DNA from: Whitmania pigra
Lineage: Eukaryota > Annelida > Clitellata > Hirudinida > Haemopidae
Length of the DNA stretch: 64,000 nt
Direction of reading: 5' to 3'
Assembly: GCA_021613335.1 (NCBI GenBank)
Contig: JAJTWR010000341.1
Location: 1,718,501-1,782,500 of the forward strand
The notes under the pieces are model-generated. The model made no database searches, was not told the DNA's origin, and saw only the letters and a program-made list of their open reading frames with translations. Shown here one piece after another: positions 24,023-34,246 of this stretch (the stretch's first letter is position 1; each line of letters begins with the position of its first letter). The position numbers were made by a program, and so were the translations under genes.

Positions 24023-25719
24023 TTAAATTTAATCTTATTAAATTTTAAAATACGAAATCAATGACAAAATCAAATATCAGGAAAAAAAATCAAATATCAC
24101 AAATGGTAAAACCGTCCGAGACGTACGCACAAATTAAGCTCCGCCTAAAATGAGTAAAAGTGAATCTTTGATCCGTAATATAAATATCAAGTCATTTACT
24201 TAGAAGTCTCTATAGGTCTCTAATAACAAGACATTGCTCCCACATTCGGTAAAAGTATGATGTGTGGCACGCGAATGCTTTTAGATATTAAATTAATTGA
24301 TTAGTTTAATCATTTGAAAAAAAATAGTTTAAAATCTCTCACTTGAATTGAAAAGCTTTCTTTGCTCAGTTAGCGTGTCCTGCGTTGTTTAGTTTTTCTC
24401 GTCAATCAATAAAGTTAATAAATAAATTTAAGTTAATTTCTGGATTATTATTTCTTTTTTTAACATTATTCAAAACTAGTATTGCTAGTTTTCTAGCATC
24501 GTGATTTTAGAGATCAACTTAATAAAAAGTATGTATGTTTGACACCCGACTTCCCCTCTCGTTGACAAAGTGAGGCGTGTAGGTAGGGAGTATTTAAAAT
24601 ATTTTAATTCTGAATTTCGTTGACTGGTTACCAGTTCCTAGTCGTCATCGTGGTAAATTATTCATTCTCTGAAGAGCTATTAATAGGGCTCAAACAAGTG
24701 CTTCTTATACTGAAGCATTCCTCAAATTGTAAGCGCACCTATGGAGTGCTGTTTATGTCAGCTTATTTATTTATTTATTTATTTATTTATGGCATGTTTA
24801 CAAGCAAATATTTCTGTTGCACTAATATGAAAGAATTGTTTTTATGTCATTTAGAAGGAGGGGCATTGACATGCAGCCTGCTAGAGTTGCAAGTTGCAAA
24901 GGTTTTTCTCTTAACATTTTTGATTTTTGCCATTTTTAAAAAAGCGCTTTGTGCAATTTAGCCAACGCAGTCAAAGTTGAACTTGTATGAATCGAAATTT
25001 TAAATCAAATTCATCATAACGACTTTTTTTGATGACTGTTAACTCCTCACCTGAATTACTAGTTCCTTGTTCTCCTACGTCCGTATGAAGCTTCTAGCTA
25101 CTGAAATAGCAGTTAAACTGAGGTCGATTTATCGCTAAGGCAAATAACTGACAATGTAGTTGTTCGAGTTCTGTTTCGGTGAAATTATTATTATTTCAAA
25201 CGAGAGGCGAGCAAAACTCACAAAATCCTACTGCTGATATTATGTTAATGTTCAGCTTGCGTTACTTAATTAATATCGTAGTAGACCAGCAGACGTAGTA
25301 GACGTCTGAGCACTGATACGATTGAATTAGATCAATCTAATTAATTTAATTAATTTAACCGCTATAAAATCACTTGAATCATATTAATAAAAAATAAATA
25401 AAACTTAAAATGTTGTTGAACAGAAGATAAAAATTGATTATTGGAATTAGAATCGACTCTAAATACACTAACTATTGTTATTTTTAGCTTTTTCTTTAAG
25501 TCGTTGTACACGTTGTATGCGTCAAGCATCAGTCTTCATGCTTCCCGCGTTTATGACGGTTAAGTGATCTGTGACACTTTACTCTGTTGTGGTCTGTGAA
25601 CTGCCCTCAGATTGATGAAATTATGTGCTTCGAAAGTCATCAATAAAAATCAAAACGCTTATATTTGAGGAGAGAATCACGTTATACTACAGATTATATT
25701 AATAAATTAAATTAATAAA
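24023..25719. other. Gene-poor stretch
   Basis: Only a short (ATTT)n run (about 24762-24791) stands out. The 113-codon plus-strand frame at 24620-24961 has no splice context or recognisable domain and I do not call it. Confidence 0.5.
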
Positions 25720-26785
25720 TTAAGGCAGCATGAAACTGAAACAATTTCTAAACCCGAAAGCTCGCAGTGTTTGCAAGACGAGTAAAATTAAACAAAAAAA
25801 CAATGAAAACAAAGCAATCACTAGGATTGCAACAACAGCATTTTGGTTCGAACGTATTTCTTCTGGCGGTCCTAAATTTAAAAAATTTTTATGTGCAAAT
25901 AAAATTATAAAAATAGACAAATATTTCAATTTTTAATCAATCTTTCCTTAAAAAAAATTATACTTCTACAAGTGATCAGCAACAACATTTTTCGTACTTC
26001 GTATACGGCGATGAAGAATTTCCAAATGAAACTGCATGTCGACATTGCCATAATGAAGCACATAAATTCCCCCATCATCTTCATTACATCTCTTCAATGT
26101 GATGTGAGTCTTGTGTTCATCAAATTCAAACCTATGATGACGACCATTCAACACACCATCCCTCACAATGTATTCTTCTTCTTCTTCAAGTTTCTTGAAT
26201 CTGCAGTAGTCCAGTTCATTAGCACAAGGACATTCGAAGGAAATTTCACCACCCATTGAGCATTTCAGCGGTATATCTTTTAGTAAATATAATAATATTA
26301 CTTTGAATTATCAAAACAGTTTGAACAAAAATTACAAATTATATTTTAAAAATGATTTTGCTAGAGTTTTTTTTAACCAACTTTTGAATTTGAGAACTTC
26401 TACATTAAACTGCCTGTTGACATTACATCTCCCACACATCCAAACATATGTTCCTTCATCATCTTCATTAAATTCTTTCAATGTGATGTGAGTCTTGTGG
26501 CCGTTAAATTGGTATCTGTGGTTCAACACACCATCCCTTACAGTGTATCCTCCTTGAAAAAGTTTTTTGAATCTGCAGTCATTCATCTCCTCAGGACAAG
26601 GACATTCAAAACTGATGTTATTTCCTTCATTGCAGTTTAAGGAATATATTTCACCTAAATAATGTCATTATCAGACAATGTAACATCAAGCAAGGTCTCA
26701 CGCATTCAAAACCTTGAGAATTTGTTGGAATCGCTTTGAACAACAGAACAACAAGAAATATTTCTGAACGAATGCGGATAATCAT
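25720..26785 (-). CDS. Gene I: two-Ig-domain membrane receptor, 255 aa
   Basis: Exons 26713-26785, 26382-26654, 26007-26276 and 25720-25871, phase 1, closing at 768 nt. Leader: MIIRIRSEIFLVVLLFKAI. Ig1: CNEGNNISFECPCPEEM, CRFKKLFQGGYTVRDG, EGTYVWMCGRC, but Cys is replaced by Phe in LKEFNEDD. Ig2: CSMGGEISFECPC, CRFKKLEEEEEYIVRDG, ending GGIYVLHYGNVDMQF, where both F-strand-side cysteines are lost. The last exon has a PPEEIRSNQN stalk, a membrane span (AVVAILVIALFSLFFCLILL) and the tail QTLRAFGFRNCFSFMLP. An upstream acceptor (gtttttcag before 26827) and a possible first exon at 27456-27496 (MAETKSSTFRPLN) suggest an additional 5' exon, whose frame would not join the leader. Confidence 0.75.
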
Positions 26786-26827
26786 TTGATTGTGAACTTT
26801 TCATGAAGTTTTTGATGGCATCTGAAC

Positions 26828-28623
26828 CTGAAAAACAAAAAAGAGAATAAATTCACTTAAATCGTCAACTTTCTGTTGTTCTTTTATAAACTGGAATGCT
26901 GGTTATGTAATAATATTATTTAATAATAGTAATATTTTAACAATAGTTTTTATTAAAATTAAATTAATTTTGTAATTTTATAATATTAATAATAATAATT
27001 AGTTTATAAGGCGCCATCTTTCATAATTCAAAAATAAACGAGAGCATTTGCACTTATTTGAATAGCTGTTAATTATAATAACTAACACTTTGGATGTGGT
27101 AAGGATGTTTAGTATCGTCTGAGTTCTACTACAAACCGAAATCATATGTTCTGAAACTTTGGAAGTTTCCTGAATCAGCATCATGTATTTTAAATAACGC
27201 ACAGGGGTACGTAAATCTAGATCAAGTTATCAGACAGGTGATACGTTTCAAACAAGTATTAAATATTAATTTAATAATAATTTAACTAATATAACATAAA
27301 TAACATAATATAATATAATAAAATTTAAAAACATGATAAATAATTAGCTTACTGGCATTGCGATCGAACGATAAAATAATTAATAACTTAAAGTTAAATA
27401 TTTGTTCTTAGATCATCATTTTAAGAACAGCATCAAATAACTTAAAATATTTTACCTGTTGAGGGGTCTGAATGTGGATGATTTAGTTTCAGCCATTAGA
27501 AGATTGTAATACAGAGTTTCCATTAATGATGCGAGGATGTCCTCAATTGATGTTGTTGAGTTTAGTCACGAATGTGTTTGTTTGACAATATTACATATAT
27601 TTCACCAATATACTATTAATAGTGAAGTTGTTCATGAAAGTGTTGCTGATTGAGAGGTTGATTTACCTATGGTTATTTTACTTTTAGTCACGTATTAATG
27701 AGAACCATGGAAGTCTAGAGAGATCACCCGCTTTAATGCTTCATCAATGATGGCTGCCCAAAACACGGGATTGTTGCGATGTCATCGTAAAACTCATAAT
27801 GTACTCTTTCATTTATTTACAAGTCACTTGAGCAAAAGATGTAAACGCAGTGATTCGGGCGACAGTGAAAAATTTGAGGCATGATATCTCAACTTTGGAA
27901 CATGGAATTGCGCCCTGTTACACGTCATTTTGAAGATATTTATTACCCGTAGGAGATGATATATGCCACAATAGATTTCCATGTTAAATATTTTTAGTTT
28001 ACAAATATTTTTAGTGACAAATTAATTTTTGGAAGCATTCTTTGTAATAATAAAATTTAGCAAAATTTTATAACATTTATAAAGGTAATTTCTCCCTTTT
28101 CGAAACATCAGTATTATTTATATAATTTCTATGTTTACGAGACTCAGATTTTGTGGAAAAAACAGACCCACAGAGTCAGTCACCGACATTTATTTCAGTG
28201 CCTTAAAACACGGACAAACGACTGACAATTCTACAATTGTTACCTATTTGTCGGCCCCGTAATCTATTTCCGTATTGTTATGAAATTCTGCTCATTCCAG
28301 GTTCGCGGGAGCATTGCGTCGGCGTAACAGTTCAAGTTCAAGTTGTGTCGACTTTGCTTCGAGATTGTCGTGTTTCATGTGCCTGACCTTGTGACCTTGT
28401 GACACTGTGACCTTGTGACATAGTAAGCCTATTTACTTCTCGTTTATTGTCACTCACTCATGAACGCGACTCGGGCGTAACAAAACGACTATTAACATTA
28501 TCTGTAGTTCGATGGTAACAAAAATTATTGAAATCGGTCAAGACGTTTTTGAGTCTTAGCGAGACAACATTGCACAGCTTAATATTTTTATATATAAAGA
28601 TTTGCCCTAGCTTGACTTTGCAT
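26828..28623. other. Intergenic with possible mobile-element end
   Basis: Holds the possible 5' exon of gene I (27456-27496). Near 28440-28615 (minus strand) is a block reading 'atctttatatataaaaata' followed by 'gaccgatttcaataattttt', which is the style of Helitron 5' ends. Nothing else is supported. Confidence 0.35.
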
Positions 28624-31600
28624 TCATGCGAATAACATGAAAACAAAAAACATTGGAATTAATGGAATCAGTGAGACTGAAATGGTTCCCGATTGGTTTC
28701 GTTCTGGCGGAACTGAAATATAAAAACTTGTTTTATAAAAATTTTAATTTATATAAATGATATTTTGCAAAATAAAATTCTGATAAAAATATGATTCAAT
28801 AGCGTGTCATACATATATTCATTATCAATGTTAAGTTAAACCGAATTAATGAAAATTAAATTGTAATAGTGGTCAACAGGTTTGCAATGTCGTTACAAAT
28901 ATCACGATGAAACAATCCCCACATTTTAATCTCTATCGGTTGATTTTTAATCGCTTTGACAAAAAAAAACCTAAAAAGGGCTAGAACATGGGCAGTTATT
29001 ACCTTCGTTTATAATTAAATATTACAAACAAAATACACTCTAAGTTGTTAAACTTTTAATCAACGAAATGTTTAATAAATTGTAATTTATTACCTAAAAA
29101 TTTAGCAACAAAATTTGTGTTTCTTACCTATGAAATGGCTTTGAACAACCGTCAAGTGAAACTGCTTGTTGGCAATTCCATGGACATATAAAGTATATGT
29201 TCCTTCATCAGTTTCATTACATCTCTTCAATGTGATGTGAGTCTTGTTTTCAACTTCAAATCTAGGATGACGATCACTCCACACCCCATCCCTCACAATG
29301 TATTCTTCTTCTTCAAGTTTCTTGAATCTGCAGTAGTCCACTTTCTTAGCACAACAAGAACATTCAAAAGATATTTCACCACCCATTGAGCATTTCAGCG
29401 GTATATCTTTTAATAAATATAATATTTAACTTTAAATTATCAAAATAATTTGAACAAAAATTATATTTTAAAATTGATTTTGCCAGAGTTTTTAAACCAA
29501 CTCTTAAATTTGATAATATATATTAAAGTTGTTTTGAATATTCTCAAGCCATTGATCCTCAGGAGGAAATAAAAACATGAAATAAATTTATTACACAAAT
29601 ATTTAGCAATAAAATTTGTGTTTCATACCTATGAAATGGCTTTTAACAACCGTCAAGTGAAACTGCTTGTTGGCAATTCCACGCACATACAAAGTATATG
29701 TTCCTTCATCAGTTTCATTACATCTCTTCAATGTGATGTGAGTCTTGTTTTCAACTTCAAATCTAGGATGACGATCACTCAACACACCATCATTCATAAT
29801 GTATTCTTCTTCTTCAAGTTTCTTGAATCTGCAGTAGTCCACTTTCTTAGCACAACAAGAACATTCAAAAGATATTTCACCACCCATTGAGCATTTCAGC
29901 GGTATATCTTTTAGTAAATATAATAATAGTACTTTGAATTATCAAAACAGTTTGAACAAAAATTACAAATTATATTTTAAAAATGATTTTGCTAGAGTTT
30001 TTTTTTAACCAACTTTTAAATTTGAGAAAAATTAATAAATATATTAAAGTTGTTTTCAAGATTCGCAAGCCATTGATCCTCAGGAGGTACTTGATTGAAA
30101 GACCAAAATAAAAAAATAAAATAAATAAATAAACACTTTTAGAGAATTTCTGTTGATATAGATTTTTAATTGGAATGATCTTTCTGATGAAATAGGCGTG
30201 TATAATGATAAAGTAGCAAAATCACACTGTAAAGAGCTGACCCGTCGTAACAGCCCGGCGACAAAATAGCTCCATCAAAAGAGCCCCGTCAAAATAGTCC
30301 GGCGACAAAATAGCCCAGGACAAAACAGCCCCGTCAAAATACCGTAACCTTAACTCCGTTGAACAACAACAACAAATTTTTGTGAGTTGAATACATTAAC
30401 TGATAACTGATTCCAAATTTAATTCGAAGTTAGTGGTTTGAATGCTTTTATGACCTGTTATGAGTTTAATTGGTGTCAGGGAATTTCATTAAGTGGAAGT
30501 TTTATCGTCTAAAATATTAAGATTCCGGGTACTTCCTTAATTTACATAGACTTTTCAAGTTGGTATTTAATATAAATTATCGATTGACAAGCAACGTGTG
30601 CCATCTGTACAAAGAGAATTTACCAGACACCCATTAAGTCACGAAAGTTCCTGTGATCGTCTAATTTCTTTTGATCCTTCCCCGAGTTGCAATGTGTACA
30701 ATGAAGGGTTTGATTTGGAATTGGAATTTAATCTATGTTATCGATTGACGTACATCATATTCGAGCCATACCTTATAGAACTCACCTTATCATCACGTCA
30801 TATGAACATGTAACAAATCCACAATGAACCAATTTTACTGTTTTTTGTCCCGAGCTATTTTGACGCCGGGCTATTTTGACGGGGGCTGTTTCGTCGTGGG
30901 CTATGTTTGATGACGGTGCAATTTTGACGGGGGCTGTTTTGTCCTGGGCGGTTTTGACGGGGCTGTTTCGTCGTGGGCTATTTTTGATGACGATGCAATT
31001 TTGACGGGGCGGTTTTGACGGGGCTGGTTTGTCCAGGGGCTATTTTATAGATCCAACTTATCTGCTAAGACCTGTTATTTAATAATTAATCAATTAATAA
31101 TTAAAGCATTTTTACACAACGGTTGCATTTTGAAATTAATAATCAAACTAAATGTTCGCACCTAATAAAATCTCCAAATCATAATTTACTGCTTCGTAGC
31201 ACTTGAAACAGCTGAAGAAATAGTTTCCTCCGTCATCCTTGACACAGGACGACAAAGTGATGTGAATCTTTTTTGAATTGATCTTAAATCTTTTAAACCC
31301 GTCAGTGAGTTTGCCATTTTTTAAAATCACAGATCTTGTTGAAACTTTCGCAAATTTACATCCAGATAATGGTTTTCCATCGCAAGGAATTTTAAAGTCA
31401 ACTGATCCACCAACTTTACACTTAACCCGTTTTTCTTTCGAGCAAAAAAAAAAAACAACAACAAACAAACAAATAATTAATGAAAATAAATAAATTAAAT
31501 GCAATTTGTATTCAATCAAAATATCGTACGTGCGTGATTGATGAAATAAAATGTTTAACCGACTTTTGAAAACGGCACTCAATATCATGATGCTTTCATC

Positions 31601-32680
31601 CCCGCAAGTCTCACACGACCATTGAAATTTTGTGGATACAGGAAACAAGCATTTACTCTTTGTTAAACCATTCATGATTTTGTCGACCATATAATCCGTG
31701 GATTTCAAAACTCCGTTTGCATACACAATTTCTCCAACGCCGTCCGTGAAATTACATTCTTCCAAACAGGTAGGGCAAGGACACAAGAAGGTATAGTTAG
31801 ATCCCGTGGCACATACCTCCCGGTTAATTTATGTTGAAAAAAAAATAAACATGTTACCGACTCAAATCGAAATTACATTCCGAAATATTTCTGAAAATTT
31901 ACAATTTGCATGTCGTAAATCAAATTTAGAATAAATCTTAAATAAATAAAATATTAATCGAGAAAAAACAGAATGATAAATTGATATAATTATTTAAAAA
32001 AATGATATTCATATCAAACAATGTCAGAAAATTAATATTATTATAAATAAATCAAAATTGAAAAAGTAGCTTTAATACTCATGATACTGATGTTGTATCA
32101 TCAAATATTGTATTTATTTGTATAATTTCATAAATAATAAATAGAAGATAAAATATCTATTTATAATAATTATAATTTTAGTAATAATTTTAAGTTTGTA
32201 ATTGTCCTGAAAATCCCTAAACATATTCAATACATTCTCTGAATGTAACCTCATTATGATTATCATAATTAACCTCAAAATGAAAAAATTGATTGCATCG
32301 ATAAGTAATTAGCAAATAATTAAAATTAATCAAAATAATTAAACTTAATTTTAGTAAATAAACCCAAAATACCTTCTCCTTGAATCCTAATTAACAGAAC
32401 AAAAGTAATTAAGAGAACAAAATTTTGTTGCCATATCCTCTTCTGAATTTTGGACACTAAATAATGGTAGAACAAGTCATCATTATTTGTTGCAAATTCA
32501 CTGTTAATATTAATATTAATATTGATTATTATTATTAGGATACAAATTTATGTTTTAAAACTTTTATATAGTTTATATAATTTTAAATTATTAAAAAATA
32601 ATTTTTATTATTAAAATGAATTTTTCGCGGAAGCATAATATATGTTTCTTGCAAATCGTACCGTGAAGGTCGTAAGCCAT
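28624..32680 (-). CDS. Gene G: four-Ig gene with GPI-like end; one acceptor broken
   Basis: Phase-1 exons: 32662-32680 (MAYDLH), 32373-32456 (leader IWQQNFVLLITFVLLIRIQ), 31564-31830 (Ig type III, CPCPTCLEECNF), 31162-31434 (Ig type II, CKVGGSVDFKIPC, GGNYFFSCFKC), 29629-29907 and 29128-29406 (Ig type I, CSMGGEISFECSCC), 28624-28712. The last exon reads PPERNQSGTISV then SLIPLIPMFFVFMLFA and stop, a typical GPI-attachment signal. An extra exon at 30016-30089 (PPEDQWLANLENNF) ends in stop and would instead give a secreted two-Ig form. The acceptor of the type III exon is AT (31831-31832) where genes H, L and M have AG, so this copy may be a pseudogene or skip that exon. Full length would be 429 aa. 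Confidence 0.6.
30150..30240 (+). mobile_element. LINE 3'-end scrap carried in the duplicated unit
   Basis: The plus strand reads IFNWNDLSDEIGVYNDKVAK, matching the C-terminus of CR1/Jockey-like reverse transcriptases (x-W-N-x-L-P-D-x-I/V). Homologous scraps sit at about 36765-36855 and 57365-57455, so it was inserted before the gene units were copied. Confidence 0.6.
30235..31055. mobile_element. Foldback-type element with inverted subrepeat arrays
   Basis: The left end (30250-30345) has repeats of the type 'gacaaaatagccc' and 'ccccgtcaaaatag'. The right end (30840-31050) has many copies of the complement, 'gggctattttgacggg' and 'gggctgttttgtcc'. The inside (about 30345-30835) is unique sequence without a transposase. 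This is the build of a foldback or MITE-like DNA element. It lies in the intron between the Ig type II exon and the downstream exons of gene G and is absent from gene H. Confidence 0.75.
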
Positions 32681-32830
32681 ATTTAAAAGATTGAAATAAC
32701 ATTGACGTCATAAGATTTTAAAGGTTCACCGACTATAAATAGAAAAATTAAATTTAAATAATTAATTTTAGACCAAGTATTACAAGCTAGTGATAAATTA
32801 AATATGAGTTAAGTCTAAAACTTATGCATC
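32662..32830 (-). promoter_or_regulatory. Conserved proximal upstream block with CRE octamer, gene G
   Basis: TGACGTCA (32703-32710) lies 23 bp upstream of the start codon. The same octamer precedes the start codons of H (40825-40832), L (55353-55360) and M (59497-59504) by 31 bp, in a block of about 200 bp conserved in all four. TGACGTCA is the consensus CREB/ATF site. Function here is inferred. Confidence 0.5.
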
Positions 32831-32926
32831 CAAGTCTATTTTGATTTATTGATCAGGTCTTTAATATTAATACAACAACAATTTAAATGAGCTTTAATAT
32901 GTTTAATTTAATATTTATGATTTTAC

Positions 32927-33747
32927 TTGATTTTTCAACTTCCAACCGAAATTGTGTGCTGCCTTCACACTTCCGACATGTCATTAGATATGTTCCTTCA
33001 TCATCTTCACCACATTCCTTCAGTATTAGGTCGGTTTTGTTCTCACTGAACTCATATCCAGAGTTATTCAACACACCATCAAGGGCAATGAATCCTTCCT
33101 GTCCAATTTTCTTGAAGCTGCAGAAATTTAGTTCTTGAAAACAAGTAGATTCAAAGGAAACCTTTTGAAAAGTTTTAACCAGCTGAGCAATTCAGCGATC
33201 TGTCTTTTACAAAAGAGATCAACTAAATATTGCCTAATAATAAAATAAAGTCTTTATTACACAACAGCACAATTAATTGAGTATCCTGAATGAAATATTT
33301 GAATATTTGAATTTGTTTATTTTAATTGTAATATTTTATTTGTTCATTTTGAAATCATCAGCAGCGATGAAGCCATTTTTAATTTTAAACAATTACAATT
33401 TTAATATATGTTTATATTATGTTCTATTTGGCTTAGATGTGATTTCAAAGTTGTTTGCTAACTTATAACTTTATGAACTTCCAAATGGAACTGCATGCTT
33501 ATATTAAACCTTCCATACATCCAAACATATGTTCCCTTATCATCTTCATTATATTCTTTCAATGTGATATGAGTCTTGTGGTCATTGAGTTTGTATCTGT
33601 GGTGATGATCACTATTCAACACACCATTCCTCAAAATGTATCCTCCTTGAAAAAGTTTCTTGACTCTGCACTCATTGAACTCCTCAGAACAAGGACATTC
33701 AAAACTGACACTGTATCCTTCAATGCATTTCAAGGAATACGTATCAC
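32927..33747 (-). pseudogene. Gene J: two decaying Ig exons
   Basis: Exon 33463-33747 is open (CIEGYSVSFECPCSEEF, CRVKKLFQGGYILRNG) but the late cysteines have mutated: KECN is now KEYN and WMCGRCN is WMYGRFN. Exon 32927-33203 keeps CSAG and, further on, VSFESTCF, CSFKKIG and EGTYLMTCRKC, but an insertion with a stop between the first two parts breaks the frame. The region upstream aligned to the gene I leader ('aaattctcag') has no open leader. No anchor exon was found. Probably a pseudogene. Confidence 0.65.
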
Positions 33748-33964
33748 CTAAAATATTAATCCCGTTGTGATCAAGCAACACAATGAAGCAACTTAAAGCA
33801 AGACTTTTGGCATTTATATTTTTTTTAATAACCCTGAGAATTTCATTATGATTTAATTACAATAATATAATTTGTTTTGCATTTTATAAACTTAATCTTC
33901 AAAAATCCATAAAACTCCACAGAAGAAAAGTATTTAAGGTAGTTTGTGATTATTATGTTCGTAA

Positions 33965-34130
33965 TTATGCGGGCAATAGTAACAGCCGTAATGTGTCGCA
34001 TTCTGAACCCAGCACTGCCGCCAGCGCCCTTGGTAAGGAGCGCTATATAAATGGTTACAAGAGGCGCCTCTGACGCTATGTATATGGCGCTATATAAATA
34101 AAGTTACAATTACAATTACAAGTTACAATT
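33965..34130 (+). mobile_element. tRNA-derived SINE, copy 2
   Basis: Degenerate head (gcgggcaatagtaacagccg, B-box 'cattctgaaccca'), body 'gcgctatataaatggttac', 'gcgcctctgacgctatg', ending in a simple (ttacaa)n tail. 5' end lost or diverged. Confidence 0.7.
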
Positions 34131-34246
34131 TCTTGTAAAACATCTGAAAAAATTATGAAAACAAGAAATTTATTTTTCTTAAATTAACAAATGACTTTAT
34201 TTAAAACGATCTTATTATAGTGATATACTGTAATCGTTTCTGGTGA

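Noticed and set aside
24620..24961. 113-codon plus-strand frame with hydrophobic content
   Set aside because: No homologue in the cluster, no leader or Ig context, and part of it is an (ATTT)n run.
27456..27496. Possible first coding exon of gene I (MAETKSSTFRPLN)
   Set aside because: Its phase 2 donor does not join the leader frame; kept only as a possible 5' UTR exon.
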